Assembly: GCF_000814845.2 (NCBI RefSeq)
Contig: NZ_CP010431.2
Coordinates: 1,178,001 to 1,242,000 of the forward strand
DNA length: 64,000 nt
DNA from: Pandoraea sputorum
Lineage (GTDB): Bacteria > Pseudomonadota > Gammaproteobacteria > Burkholderiales > Burkholderiaceae
Reading direction: 5' to 3'
Numbering within the stretch: position 1 is the first letter of the stretch; each line of letters starts with the position of its first letter. The notes under the pieces were generated by a model. That model saw nothing but the letters and a program-made list of their open reading frames with translations, was not told where the DNA came from and did not search any database. Shown here piece by piece: positions 45,829 to 55,285 of the stretch. A program made the position numbers and the translations under genes.

Positions 45829-46093
45829 TCGGGCGGATTGCGCGGAATCTGTATTGGGTTTGCTCTGAAATGCGCAAACCCAGGTGGAGCGGGGCTTGCA
45901 GGGGAGTCTGTGAGTCCGGAAAACGTTCGGTGACGGCGGTTTTGCCCGCTTTATTGCGAACGTCAGAGATCGAATCAAACGATTTCGTACGGACAATACA
46001 AACTTTTTGGTTAACCTGCGGCGGCCTAATTGCGTTACAAACCTCTAAGCGCCAGTAATGTCGAAAGCGCTGCTACCCAAAGAGGATGAAGAG

Positions 46094-47536
46094 ATGGATG
46101 TAATGAACCGCTCCACCAAGATCGTCGCCACCATCGGTCCGGCATCGAGCACGCCGGAAGTGCTTTCGCGCATGATCGCCGCAGGCGTCGACGTCGTTCG
46201 CCTGAACTTCTCGCACGGCAAGGCGCAGGACCACATCGAGCGCGCCGAAATGGTGCGCGCGGCCGCTAAGGCGGCAGGCCGCGAAGTGGCCATCATGGCC
46301 GACCTGCAGGGCCCGAAGATTCGCGTCGGCAAGTTCGAGAACGGCAAGACCACGCTCGAAGCTGGCGCCAAGTTCATTCTGGACAGCGAATGCGAACTCG
46401 GTAACGACGAGCGCGTCGGTCTGGACTACAAGGAACTGCCGCGCGACGTGCGCACGGGCGACGTGCTGCTGCTCAACGACGGCCTGATCGTGCTGATCGT
46501 CGACCGCGTGCTCGGCAGCGAGATCCACACGACCGTGAAGGTCGGCGGCGACCTGTCGAACAACAAGGGCATCAACCGTCAGGGCGGCGGGTTGACGGCA
46601 CCGGCGCTCACGTCGAAGGACATGGAAGACATCAAGACCGCGATGGCGCTGGGTGCCGATTACGTCGCGGTCTCGTTCCCGAAGAACGCGACCGACATGG
46701 AAATGGCGCGACGTCTGGCGAACGTGGCGGGCGAGCCGTACGGCATCAAGCCGCTGATGATCGCGAAGATCGAGCGTGCGGAAGCGATTCCGGCCCTCGA
46801 AGAGATTCTGGCGGCCTCGGACTGCATCATGGTCGCGCGTGGCGACCTGGCCATCGAAGTCGGCAATGCGGCCGTACCGGCGCTGCAAAAGCGCATGATC
46901 CGGCTTGCGCGCGAGATGAACAAGACGACCATCACGGCCACGCAGATGATGGAGTCGATGATTCACAATCCGGTGCCGACCCGCGCCGAAGTGTCGGACG
47001 TCGCCAACGCGGTGCTCGACGGCACCGACGCGGTGATGCTGTCGGCGGAAAGTGCGGCGGGCAAGTACCCGGTCGAGACGATCGAGGCGATGGCGGCGAT
47101 TTGCGTCGAAGCCGAGCGCTCGGAAACGGTGGAACTCGATCGCGACTGGCTGGACCAAACTTTTACGCGCATTGATCAAACGATTGCGGCCGGTGCCCTG
47201 TTTACCGCGTATCATCTTGGCGCGAAAGCCATCGTGGCGCTGACCGAATCGGGCGCGACTGCGTTGTGGCTGTCCCGTCACAAGATCCATGTGCCGATTT
47301 TTGCGCTGACGTCGCAGATGAGCAGCCATCGCAAAATGGCGCTATATCGCAACGTCTACGCGATGCGCGCCGACGCCACGCATGACCGCGATCACGCGCT
47401 CAAGCAAGCCGAACAACTGCTGCTTTCGAGTGGCGTTGTGAAGCGTGGCGACACGATCGTGCTGACGGTAGGCGAGCCGATGGGACAACCCGGCGGCACC
47501 AACACATTGAAGATCGTTCAGGTGGGCCAGGCATGA
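46094..47536 (+). CDS. pyk: Pyruvate kinase
   Basis: A 480-residue pyruvate kinase. It shows KIVATIGPASSTPEVLSRMIAAGVDVVRLNFSHG, IMADLQGPKIRVG, MIAKIERAEAIPALEEIL, the active-site VARGDLAIEVG and TATQMMESMIHNPVPTRAEVSDVANAVLDGTDAVMLS. It makes pyruvate and ATP from phosphoenolpyruvate. The start at 46094 (MDVMNRS) follows AAAGAGG and gives the usual length; the frame from 46058 adds 12 residues. Confidence 0.96.
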   Translation: MDVMNRSTKIVATIGPASSTPEVLSRMIAAGVDVVRLNFSHGKAQDHIERAEMVRAAAKAAGREVAIMADLQGPKIRVGKFENGKTTLEAGAKFILDSECELGNDERVGLDYKELPRDVRTGDVLLLNDGLIVLIVDRVLGSEIHTTVKVGGDLSNNKGINRQGGGLTAPALTSKDMEDIKTAMALGADYVAVSFPKNATDMEMARRLANVAGEPYGIKPLMIAKIERAEAIPALEEILAASDCIMVARGDLAIEVGNAAVPALQKRMIRLAREMNKTTITATQMMESMIHNPVPTRAEVSDVANAVLDGTDAVMLSAESAAGKYPVETIEAMAAICVEAERSETVELDRDWLDQTFTRIDQTIAAGALFTAYHLGAKAIVALTESGATALWLSRHKIHVPIFALTSQMSSHRKMALYRNVYAMRADATHDRDHALKQAEQLLLSSGVVKRGDTIVLTVGEPMGQPGGTNTLKIVQVGQA

Positions 47537-47668
47537 CGAAGCGGGCCGCGCGAGTGCGGCGAGGCAGTGCATATAGCACCTGCCGCGCCGGGCGCGAGCT
47601 GTCGTCATGTGGGGCGCCTCCGGATCGAAGAAAGATTTGCTTAGTTTTGTGATTCCAAGGAGAACATC

Positions 47669-48733
47669 ATGCCCCTAGTCTCTATGCGACAGCTGCTCGA
47701 CCACGCCGCCGAAAACGGCTACGGTCTGCCGGCCTTCAATGTCAACAATCTGGAACAGGTTTCCGCGATCATGGCCGCTGCCGACGAAGTTGGCGCGCCG
47801 GTCATCATGCAAGCCTCGGCAGGTGCCCGTAAGTACGCTGGCGAAGCGTTCCTGCGTCACCTGATCTCGGCCGCGGTGGAAGCCTACCCGCATATCCCGG
47901 TGGTGATGCACCAGGATCACGGCCAGTCGCCGGCGGTGTGTATGGCTGCGATCAAGAGCGGCTTCTCGAGCGTGATGATGGACGGTTCGCTCGAAGCGGA
48001 CGGCAAGTCGGTCGCCAGCTACGAGTACAACGTCGAAGTGTCGCGCAAGGTGGTCGAGTTCTCGCACTACATCGGCGTGACGGTGGAAGCCGAGCTGGGC
48101 GTGCTGGGTTCGCTCGAAACGATGAAGGGCGACAAGGAAGACGGTCACGGCGCCGACGGCACGATGACCCGCGAGCAACTGCTGACCGACCCGGATCAGG
48201 CAGCCGACTTCGTGCACCAGACGCAATGCGACGCGCTGGCCATCGCCATCGGTACCTCGCACGGCGCTTACAAGTTCAGCCGCAAGCCGACGGGCGACAT
48301 TCTCGCCATCGACCGTATCAAGGAAATCCACCGCCGCATTCCGAACACCCACCTGGTGATGCACGGTTCGTCGTCGGTGCCGCAGGAACTGCTCGCCGAG
48401 ATCCGTGAATTCGGTGGCGACATGAAGGAAACGTACGGCGTGCCGGTCGAAGAAATCGTCGAAGGCATCAAGCACGGCGTGCGCAAGATCAACATCGATA
48501 CCGACATCCGTCTGGCCATGACCGGCGCAATCCGTCGCTACCTGTTTGAAAACCCGAGCAAGTTCGACCCGCGCGACTACCTGAAGCCGGCTCGCGAAGC
48601 CGCCAAGCAGGTTTGCAAGGCGCGCTATCTGTCGTTCGGCTGCGAAGGTCAGGCTGGCAAGATCAAGACGGTCTCGCTCGACAAGATGGCCGAGAAGTAC
48701 AAGAGCGGCGATCTCGCTCAGATCGTGAAGTAA
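47669..48733 (+). CDS. fba: Class II fructose-bisphosphate aldolase
   Basis: A 354-residue zinc aldolase of the class IIB (CbbA/Fba) type. Visible are [27 protein letters not shown], the zinc region [65 protein letters not shown] and [21 protein letters not shown]. It splits fructose 1,6-bisphosphate into two triose phosphates. CAAGGAGAACATC precedes the start; a 132-bp leader separates it from pyk. A terminator lies just after it, inside the convergent gene. Confidence 0.97.
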   Translation: MPLVSMRQLLDHAAENGYGLPAFNVNNLEQVSAIMAAADEVGAPVIMQASAGARKYAGEAFLRHLISAAVEAYPHIPVVMHQDHGQSPAVCMAAIKSGFSSVMMDGSLEADGKSVASYEYNVEVSRKVVEFSHYIGVTVEAELGVLGSLETMKGDKEDGHGADGTMTREQLLTDPDQAADFVHQTQCDALAIAIGTSHGAYKFSRKPTGDILAIDRIKEIHRRIPNTHLVMHGSSSVPQELLAEIREFGGDMKETYGVPVEEIVEGIKHGVRKINIDTDIRLAMTGAIRRYLFENPSKFDPRDYLKPAREAAKQVCKARYLSFGCEGQAGKIKTVSLDKMAEKYKSGDLAQIVK

Positions 48734-48827
48734 ATACGCGCATTGTCGCCGCGCCGGGCAACCCGGACGGCGAAATGCCCGACCTGTGAGGGGAGGACAC
48801 TGACGAACGTCAGTTGCCCGCACCGCC

Positions 48828-49472
48828 TCAGGTCGCAGGCCCGGCTTTCGCCAGCACGCGCTGGAACAGAAGCCGGGCCTTTTCTTTTGGCATCTGCAAC
48901 TGGAATTTGCCGCCCAACTCCGAGCGGATGGTCGCGGTAATCATCTCCACGCCGTCGACGATCAGCGTCATCGGTTCGTTCATGTGCTGACGGGAAAAGT
49001 CGCGCATGCGCGTGGTTGCGCTGTCGCGCAGGCTCATCGTGATGATGACCTCCGTGTCCGTCGACCCGGATGATCCATTGGCCGCCTGCGCCGGAAACTG
49101 CAATCCCAACTGTTCGATATCGCGTGCCGCATAGAGAGCGAAGCGCGGGATGGCATCGTCGTCGTCCGGCGGGGCGATGGCGACCAGCCGGGGAAGGACA
49201 GGGCGCTCGCTGGCGTCGGATGCGCTCCCGGCGGAAGCCGAGCGCGGCGGCGTCGCCCGATGGACGGGGGCGTGCTGGGTCTGGGGTGTGGCCGCCGGTG
49301 CTGCCGTTTGCGCCAGCACCGGTGAGTTTGACAATGAGAGCAAGGCGACGGCAGTGATCGTCATCGATGCGAAGCGTCCGAGGACCGCCCTGCCGCCGCC
49401 TTTGTCAGGCCATCTCCCCATCCGTCCGATGCATGGCTGCCGGACAGTGTGCGGTGTCGATGAGATGGTCAT
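48828..49472 (-). CDS. Exported protein with stand-alone SecDF P1 head-like domain
   Basis: A 214-residue protein. A signal peptide with a hydrophobic core at VLGRFASMTITAVALLSLS ends near SPVLAQ. An Ala/Pro/Thr-rich linker follows. The C-terminal domain (IPRFALYAARDIE, VIITMSLRDSATTRMRDFSRQHMNEPMTLIVDGVEMITATIRSELGGKFQLQM) resembles the periplasmic P1 head subdomain of SecD, without any SecD membrane part. Its role is unknown. The start at 49472 has GAGGGG at good spacing; 49421 is another possibility. The 3' end overlaps the fba terminator. Confidence 0.68.
   Translation of the reverse strand: MTISSTPHTVRQPCIGRMGRWPDKGGGRAVLGRFASMTITAVALLSLSNSPVLAQTAAPAATPQTQHAPVHRATPPRSASAGSASDASERPVLPRLVAIAPPDDDDAIPRFALYAARDIEQLGLQFPAQAANGSSGSTDTEVIITMSLRDSATTRMRDFSRQHMNEPMTLIVDGVEMITATIRSELGGKFQLQMPKEKARLLFQRVLAKAGPAT
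48837..48888 (+). terminator. Intrinsic terminator of fba, inside the convergent gene's 3' end
   Basis: AGGCCCGGCTT (48837-48847) pairs with AAGCCGGGCCT (48870-48880), and a nested CCAGC/GCTGG hairpin fills the loop. A T-rich tract follows on the plus strand only. It lies about 100 bp after fba and within the last codons of the leftward gene, so one stretch serves as coding DNA and terminator. Confidence 0.82.
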
Positions 49473-49703
49473 GGCAGCCCCCTCGGCCTCGTCAGGCCAC
49501 TTTGGTCGGGTGAACGTTTCCATTGTAGGTAACATCCGGGCCGGTCGGCGGACGTTACAGCGCTTCGTAGTAAGCCCCTCCCGCGCCCCAATACCGATGC
49601 GAAACGACAGGCATTCGCCAATTTCCGGAAGTCAGCGGGGATGCCGCGTGGCAGTCTCCTGCCTCCCGTCAACCCGCCCGTTCCGGGCTACCCGGAGTTA
49701 TCG

Positions 49704-51347
49704 ATGCCGCTAAATCGCCTCCCCAAGACAGTGAGCTGGTGTTTTGGGCTCTCAAGACCGGAAGCGTCTCCACCGCCCGTGCGCGCACACGAGATGGCCA
49801 GCACGCTAACTGGTACCCGCCATGCTGACCCGTCGACGGCCGGGACAAGCGGCCTGTCCCAGGCGTCCCAGGCGCCCCAGGGGTCTCAAGTGTCGTCCAC
49901 GCCCGACTCACCGTCGTTGCAGAGCCGCATGACGATGGCGGCGGACTGGAAGCGCTCCACGTCGCATGATCTCCGAGATCCAGCCACCTCTGGCCAAAGC
50001 CCCGTCGCCACCCTTCCCATTTCGCTTTGGGAGTGCGACGACCCGACGCCCGACTGGGCGGCGCCGCTGCGAGAGACGGCGCAAGCGTGGGTCGAGCGCT
50101 ATGGCGTGAACACCGCAAAGCTGATTCGCGTGGGCGGCGAGTGCACCCGTTTCGGCCTGCTGGAGCTGGAGGGGTACCGGTTCATCGTGGGGCCGACGGC
50201 GACGCCAGCCGAAGCGCGTAGCCTCACGCACATGCTCAAGACGAATCCGCAGATCGGCGCGATCTTCTGTGTAGAGCCAGGCACGATGCAGCGGATGAGC
50301 AACGGCGATGCGTCCGATGGGACAGGCTATCGGGAGCGTCCGATCAGCGATTACATCACCCGTGTCACCCGCCGGGGTGGCCGTCACAGTGCGCCGGATT
50401 CAGGCGTGGAGGCAGCCGCAAGAGCAGACACAAAAGCAGGCGCGGGCACGAGTGCCGGGGCGTCCGCCGCGCCCGGTCAGCTCGATGGCGGACTCTCGCA
50501 TGTGCAATTCATGGAGTTCAAGGGCATGGAACGCTTCGACGCCCAGATCGACGGTGCCGTGCTCTGGCGCTCCGGCAAGGGGGTGGCGGATTTCATGCGT
50601 CAGCATCCGGGCAAGATCCCGCTCATCTGCTCGGAGCGGGGTATCGCCCGACCGTGCGCCGTGATTGCCAGCGCCGCGCTGCAGTTGTGCGGAGGCGACG
50701 CACGGCTACGCAGCCGACTTGCCCACGAAGTCATCCGGCAGCGTGCCGACGCCAGCGATCATCACATCAACGTGGCGGCGCGCAGCTTCGACCTGATTGC
50801 GGAGTTGTCGCGGCTCACGAGCATGCTGCGCGAGCCGGGGCGTGGCGACACGCGCAGCGAGCGCAAGGTGCACATTCTCAGGCAGCGACTGATGGGAACG
50901 GACAGCGGGGTGGCGATCGACTGGCAAAGCCCAAAGGGACGCCACCGGCTCGCCGACTATCTCGAAGCGAATTTCGAGAAGGTAGCGCCATTGCTGGCGT
51001 CGGGCGGATTACCGCCCGGCATGGCCATGCTGTGGTTGCGTGACGAACTCGATACGCTCAACGGTATTCGCTTTCTGTCGGAAGCGTACATCGAAGGCCA
51101 CACGGACCGGATCTCGCAGGAGACCATCTCCGTCAACGACCCGAATGCCGTGCGGCTGGTGTCGTTCGACGACTACGGCCTCACCTGCGACAACAAGTAT
51201 TACGACGCAAGTTCGGTGGCCAGTTGGTACCGGCACTGTCTGGGGGCTTCGAAGCCGCTGTCGAATCCGGTTTCGCGTGCGCCGGTGGTGGCACTGCTGG
51301 TGCAGGCGTCCGAAAAGTCGCGGCTGGAAGCGCATTTCCGCCGCTGA
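49704..51347 (+). CDS. Orphan protein with U-box-like C-terminus
   Basis: A 547-residue protein that I do not recognise as a whole. The first 100 residues are Ser/Pro/Thr/Gln-rich and look disordered. The middle is helical and soluble with no membrane segment. Residues about 478-530 fit a U-box/RING-like pattern (NDPNAVRLVSFDDYGLTCDN, YYDASSVASWY, PLSNPVSRAPV), comparable with bacterial effector E3 ligases of the NleG kind. The start at 49704 follows CGGAG; the frame from 49641 is less well supported. It sits alone between glycolytic and purine genes, so a secreted effector is possible but no secretion genes are near. The U-box match is by eye. Confidence 0.55.
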   Translation: MPLNRLPKTVSWCFGLSRPEASPPPVRAHEMASTLTGTRHADPSTAGTSGLSQASQAPQGSQVSSTPDSPSLQSRMTMAADWKRSTSHDLRDPATSGQSPVATLPISLWECDDPTPDWAAPLRETAQAWVERYGVNTAKLIRVGGECTRFGLLELEGYRFIVGPTATPAEARSLTHMLKTNPQIGAIFCVEPGTMQRMSNGDASDGTGYRERPISDYITRVTRRGGRHSAPDSGVEAAARADTKAGAGTSAGASAAPGQLDGGLSHVQFMEFKGMERFDAQIDGAVLWRSGKGVADFMRQHPGKIPLICSERGIARPCAVIASAALQLCGGDARLRSRLAHEVIRQRADASDHHINVAARSFDLIAELSRLTSMLREPGRGDTRSERKVHILRQRLMGTDSGVAIDWQSPKGRHRLADYLEANFEKVAPLLASGGLPPGMAMLWLRDELDTLNGIRFLSEAYIEGHTDRISQETISVNDPNAVRLVSFDDYGLTCDNKYYDASSVASWYRHCLGASKPLSNPVSRAPVVALLVQASEKSRLEAHFRR

Positions 51348-51396
51348 CCGGTCCAAGCCTCTGAAGGGAAAAGGCGGCGCGCAGCCCGCGTGACGT

Positions 51397-51437
51397 GAAG
51401 ATGTCGGCCCCCGTCGACTCGCCGGACCGACATCTTC
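51397..51437. repeat. Inverted repeat upstream of purC
   Basis: GAAGATGTCGG (51397-51407) and CCGACATCTTC (51427-51437) form a perfect 11-bp inverted repeat with a 19-base loop. No T-run follows. It lies 22 bp before the purC -10 box, so it may be a regulatory site or a weak terminator of the orphan gene upstream. Confidence 0.5.
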
Positions 51438-51459
51438 GTGAAACGACCCTCGACGCGCG

Positions 51460-51465
51460 TATAAT
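51460..51465 (+). promoter_or_regulatory. Probable purC -10 box
   Basis: A consensus TATAAT lies 35 bp before the purC GTG start. No good -35 hexamer is seen at 16-18 bp spacing, which suggests an activator or weak promoter. Confidence 0.5.
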
Positions 51466-51499
51466 TACGCCTTTGCCCTTCCTGATATTGGGTCCCGCC

Positions 51500-52405
51500 G
51501 TGACTACCCCCGCTCTGAACGCCCTGTACGAATCTTCCCTCAAGAGCCTGCCGCTGCTCTCGCGCGGCAAAGTGCGCGATAACTACGCCGTCGGCGACGA
51601 CAAGCTGCTGATCGTGACGACGGACCGCCTCTCGGCGTTCGACGTGATCATGGGCGAGCCGATTCCGGGCAAGGGCCGTGTGCTCAACCAGATGGCCAAC
51701 TTCTGGTTCGACAAGCTCGCACACGTCGTGCCGAACCACCTGACGGGCGTGGCCCCGGAGACGGTCGTCTCCGCCGACGAAGCCGCGCAGGTCGCTGGCC
51801 GTGCGGTCGTGGTCAAGCGTCTGAAGCCGATCCTCGTCGAAGCCGTCGTGCGCGGTTATCTGGCTGGCAGCGGCTGGAAGGACTATCAGGCAACGGGCGC
51901 GGTGTGCGGCGTGAAGCTGCCCGCCGGTCTGCAAAACGCGCAGCAACTCCCCGAGCCGATCTTCACCCCGGCGGCCAAGGCCGAACTGGGTGAGCACGAC
52001 GAGAACATCAGCTTCGACGACATGGTGAGCCGCATCGGTCGCGAACTGGCCGAGCAGATCCGCGAGATCTCGATCCGTCTGTACAAGGAAGCCGCCGCTT
52101 ACGCCGCCACGCGCGGCATCATCATCGCCGACACGAAGTTCGAATTCGGTCTGGATGACGACGGCAAACTGCATCTGATGGACGAAGCGCTGACCGCCGA
52201 TTCGTCGCGCTTCTGGCCGGCCGACTCGTACGCCGTGGGCAGCAACCCGCCGTCGTTCGACAAGCAGTTCGTGCGCGACTGGCTGGAAACGCAGCCGTGG
52301 GGCAAGACCCCGCCCGCACCGGCACTGCCGACGGAAGTCGTCGAGAAGACGGCCGCCAAGTACCGCGAGGCGCTCGAGCGCCTGACCGGCCAGCAACTGG
52401 CCTGA
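51500..52405 (+). CDS. purC: SAICAR synthetase
   Basis: A 301-residue PurC. The start is GTG at 51500 (protein [12 protein letters not shown] onward); the frame from 51395 covers the promoter. Family segments are [71 protein letters not shown] and [31 protein letters not shown]. It joins aspartate to CAIR with ATP in purine synthesis. It heads purC-purE-purK-tsaC, with purE starting 16 bp downstream. Confidence 0.96.
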   Translation: MTTPALNALYESSLKSLPLLSRGKVRDNYAVGDDKLLIVTTDRLSAFDVIMGEPIPGKGRVLNQMANFWFDKLAHVVPNHLTGVAPETVVSADEAAQVAGRAVVVKRLKPILVEAVVRGYLAGSGWKDYQATGAVCGVKLPAGLQNAQQLPEPIFTPAAKAELGEHDENISFDDMVSRIGRELAEQIREISIRLYKEAAAYAATRGIIIADTKFEFGLDDDGKLHLMDEALTADSSRFWPADSYAVGSNPPSFDKQFVRDWLETQPWGKTPPAPALPTEVVEKTAAKYREALERLTGQQLA

Positions 52406-52421
52406 GCGGGGCACCGAGACT

Positions 52422-52928
52422 ATGAGCGATAAGCAAGCCGTGGCCCCGCGCGTTGGCGTGGTAATGGGGTCCAACTCGGACTGGGAAGTGATGAAGAACG
52501 CGGCCGCCATTCTGGCCGAGTTCGGTGTGCCTTACGAGGCGCAGGTCGTCTCGGCGCACCGCATGCCGGACGACATGTTCCGTTACGCCGAAGCCGCACG
52601 CGAGCGCGGTCTGGTCGCGATCATCGCCGGTGCTGGCGGCGCCGCGCACCTGCCGGGCATGATCGCCGCCAAGACGACCGTGCCGGTGCTGGGCGTGCCC
52701 GTGCCGAGCAAGTATCTGCGTGGCGAAGACTCGCTGCTTTCCATCGTGCAAATGCCCAAGGGCGTGCCGGTCGCGACCTTCGCCATCGGTGAAGCCGGTG
52801 CGGCCAACGCGGCGCTGTTCGCCGTCTCGATGCTGGCAGCCGACGACAAGACGCTTGCCGACAAGCTCGAAGCGTTTCGTGCGAAGCAGACCGAAGCCGC
52901 GCGCGGCATGACGCTGCCTGCGCTGTAA
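52422..52928 (+). CDS. purE: N5-carboxyaminoimidazole ribonucleotide mutase
   Basis: A 168-residue class I PurE. It shows [43 protein letters not shown] and [28 protein letters not shown], which include the active-site serine, aspartate and histidine. It converts N5-CAIR made by PurK to CAIR used by PurC. Lies between purC and purK with short gaps. Confidence 0.97.
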   Translation: MSDKQAVAPRVGVVMGSNSDWEVMKNAAAILAEFGVPYEAQVVSAHRMPDDMFRYAEAARERGLVAIIAGAGGAAHLPGMIAAKTTVPVLGVPVPSKYLRGEDSLLSIVQMPKGVPVATFAIGEAGAANAALFAVSMLAADDKTLADKLEAFRAKQTEAARGMTLPAL

Positions 52929-52968
52929 AAGAAAAAACGTCCCTGCTACCGTCTGTTCCTAAACGTCG

Positions 52969-54162
52969 ATGAATTCCGTCTCCGCTGCGCCCGTCCTTCC
53001 CGGCCAATGGCTGGGTATGCTGGGCGGCGGCCAACTCGGCCGCATGTTCTGTTTTGCCGCCCAGTCGATGGGCTACAAGGTCTGTGTGCTGGATCCGGAC
53101 CCGCGTTGCCCGGCCGGTGCCGTGGCCGACCGTCTGATCGTGGCCGATTATCGTGACGAGACGGCGCTCGCCGAGCTGGCCGCGCTGTGTCCGGCCGTGT
53201 CGACCGAGTTCGAGAACGTGCCGGCGCAGTCGCTCGATTTCCTCGCGCAAACCACGACCGTGAGCCCTGCCGGGCGCTGCGTCGCGATTGCGCAGGATCG
53301 TGTGGCGGAGAAGCGTTTCATCGAAAGCTGCGGTGTGCCTGTGGCCCCGCATCTGGTGATCGAGTCGAACGAGGCGCTTGCCGCCATCAGCGACGCGGCC
53401 ATCAACAGCGTGTTGCCGGGCATTCTGAAGACGGCGCGTCTGGGCTACGACGGCAAGGGGCAGGTGCGTGTGAACACGCCTGCCGAAGCCCGCGAAGCCT
53501 ATGCGGCACTCGGCGGCGTGCCGTGCGTGCTGGAAAAGCGCCTGGCGTTGGCCTTCGAAGTGTCCGTGCTGAGTGCACGCGGCGCTGACGGTAAGGTCGC
53601 CACGTACCCGCTCGCCCAGAACGTCCACATCGACGGCATTCTCGCGACGACGACGGTGCCCGCCCCCGATGCGGCACCGGCCATTGCCGACGCCGCGCGT
53701 GCCGCGGCTGCGGCGATTGCGTCGCAAATGGATTACGTGGGTGTGCTGTGCGTCGAGTTCTTCATTCTGAAGGACGGTTCGCTCGTCGCAAACGAAATGG
53801 CGCCGCGCCCCCACAACAGCGGTCACTACACCATCGACGCCTGCGCTTCGAGCCAGTTCGAACAGCAAGTGCGCGCGATGGCCGGACTGCCGCTTGGTGA
53901 GACGCGTCAGCACTCGCCAGCCGTGATGCTCAACATCCTCGGCGACATCTGGTTCGACGGCCCCGCCAAGGACCAGCCGCGTACCCCCGCCTGGGCGGCC
54001 GTGGCAGCGCTGCCGTCCGCACGCGTGCATCTGTACGGTAAGGAAGACGCGCGCGTGGGCCGCAAGATGGGCCACATCACGTTTGCTGGCGCTACGCTCG
54101 ACGAAGCCCGCAAGGCGTGCCTGAGCGCGGCGACCAGCCTCGATATCCCGCTGGAAGACTAA
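52969..54162 (+). CDS. purK: 5-(carboxyamino)imidazole ribonucleotide synthase
   Basis: A 397-residue ATP-grasp enzyme. N-terminal [49 protein letters not shown] and [30 protein letters not shown] are characteristic of PurK. It makes N5-CAIR from AIR, bicarbonate and ATP. It lies 40 bp after purE and 7 bp before tsaC. Confidence 0.96.
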   Translation: MNSVSAAPVLPGQWLGMLGGGQLGRMFCFAAQSMGYKVCVLDPDPRCPAGAVADRLIVADYRDETALAELAALCPAVSTEFENVPAQSLDFLAQTTTVSPAGRCVAIAQDRVAEKRFIESCGVPVAPHLVIESNEALAAISDAAINSVLPGILKTARLGYDGKGQVRVNTPAEAREAYAALGGVPCVLEKRLALAFEVSVLSARGADGKVATYPLAQNVHIDGILATTTVPAPDAAPAIADAARAAAAAIASQMDYVGVLCVEFFILKDGSLVANEMAPRPHNSGHYTIDACASSQFEQQVRAMAGLPLGETRQHSPAVMLNILGDIWFDGPAKDQPRTPAWAAVAALPSARVHLYGKEDARVGRKMGHITFAGATLDEARKACLSAATSLDIPLED

Positions 54163-54169
54163 GCGAGCG

Positions 54170-55270
54170 ATGTCCACACCCTCCACGCCCTCCACGCCCC
54201 AGACACTGCCGACAGCGGCGGCATCCATCGACACCCCGCGCGTCGTCATGCCGTCGGCGGCGGCTATCACGCAAGCGGCCGAACAACTGGCGGCGGGCGA
54301 GTTGGTCGCGTTCCCGACGGAGACGGTCTACGGGCTTGGCGGCGACGCGGAGAATCCGGCGGCTGTGGCGTCGATCTACGCGGCGAAGGGGCGTCCGGCC
54401 AATCACCCGGTCATCGTGCACTTTTCGCCGGAGGGCGACCCCGGCTACTGGAGCGACGACGTCACGCCTGCCGCGCGCAAGCTGATGGACGCGTTCTGGC
54501 CCGGTCCTCTCACGCTCATTCTCAAACGCGCACCGCATATCCCCGACGCTGTCTCCGGTGGTCAGGATTCGGTCGGTTTGCGTGTTCCGTCGCACCCGGT
54601 GTCGCAGGCATTGCTGCGCGAGTTCGCCCGGATCAAGGGCGGGCAGGGGGGTGTGGCAGGTCCGTCCGCCAACCGGTTCGGTCAGGTGAGTCCGACCGCC
54701 GCGCAGCACGTGCGCGACGAATTCGCCGGGCTGCCGGGCGTCACCGTTCATGTACTCGATGGCGGAGAAGCGGCCGTCGGTATCGAATCGACCATCGTGG
54801 ATCTGTCGCGCGGATTCCCGGCGCTGCTGCGTCCAGGGCATATCACGCCGGAACAGATCGCCGAGGCGCTGGGCGAGATGCCGCGTCTGCCGGGGCAGGA
54901 CAGTAACGCACCGCGTGCCTCAGGCACGCTCAAGGCGCATTACGCGCCGCGCACACCGCTGTATCTGTGCGACGCCGGGCAGTTCGCGGCAGCGCTGGCC
55001 GTGCATCCTGCGGGCGAACGGGTGGCCGTGGTGGCCTTTGCCCCGACACTCGCGACGTTGCCCGCAGATATCGCCGCATCTACCGACATCGTGAAGCTTG
55101 TGCTGCCTGCCACGCCTGCAGGTCTGGCGACCGATCTGTACGCGATGCTGCGCCGCCTCGACCGCGCCAACGTCACGCACATTCTGTTCGAGCGTCTGCC
55201 GGACACGCCCGCCTGGGCGGCTGTCGGCGACCGCCTTGGCCGCGCCGCTGCGGCATTCGAACGCGCTTAA
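54170..55270 (+). CDS. tsaC: Threonylcarbamoyl-AMP synthase (Sua5-type)
   Basis: A 366-residue long-form protein: a YrdC domain (AAEQLAAGELVAFPTETVYGLGGDAENPAAVASIYAAKGRPANHPVIVH, GPSANRFGQVSPTAAQHV) followed by a C-terminal Sua5 domain. It makes threonylcarbamoyl-AMP for the t6A37 modification of ANN-decoding tRNAs. The N-terminus (MSTPSTPSTPQTLPTAAAS) is a repeat-derived Ser/Thr/Pro leader. It starts 7 bp after purK, so it belongs to the purine operon. Confidence 0.94.
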   Translation: MSTPSTPSTPQTLPTAAASIDTPRVVMPSAAAITQAAEQLAAGELVAFPTETVYGLGGDAENPAAVASIYAAKGRPANHPVIVHFSPEGDPGYWSDDVTPAARKLMDAFWPGPLTLILKRAPHIPDAVSGGQDSVGLRVPSHPVSQALLREFARIKGGQGGVAGPSANRFGQVSPTAAQHVRDEFAGLPGVTVHVLDGGEAAVGIESTIVDLSRGFPALLRPGHITPEQIAEALGEMPRLPGQDSNAPRASGTLKAHYAPRTPLYLCDAGQFAAALAVHPAGERVAVVAFAPTLATLPADIAASTDIVKLVLPATPAGLATDLYAMLRRLDRANVTHILFERLPDTPAWAAVGDRLGRAAAAFERA

Positions 55271-55285
55271 ATCTCACCGCCCGAT

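Noticed and set aside
45855..45882. Hairpin TGGGTTTGC/GCAAACCCA after pgk as a terminator
   Set aside because: The 9-bp stem has a 10-base loop and no T-run, so it is at best a weak pause or mRNA stabilising element; not listed as a terminator.
46073..47329. A 418-codon minus-strand open frame opposite pyk
   Set aside because: Antisense shadow of pyruvate kinase, His/Arg-rich with no recognisable motif.
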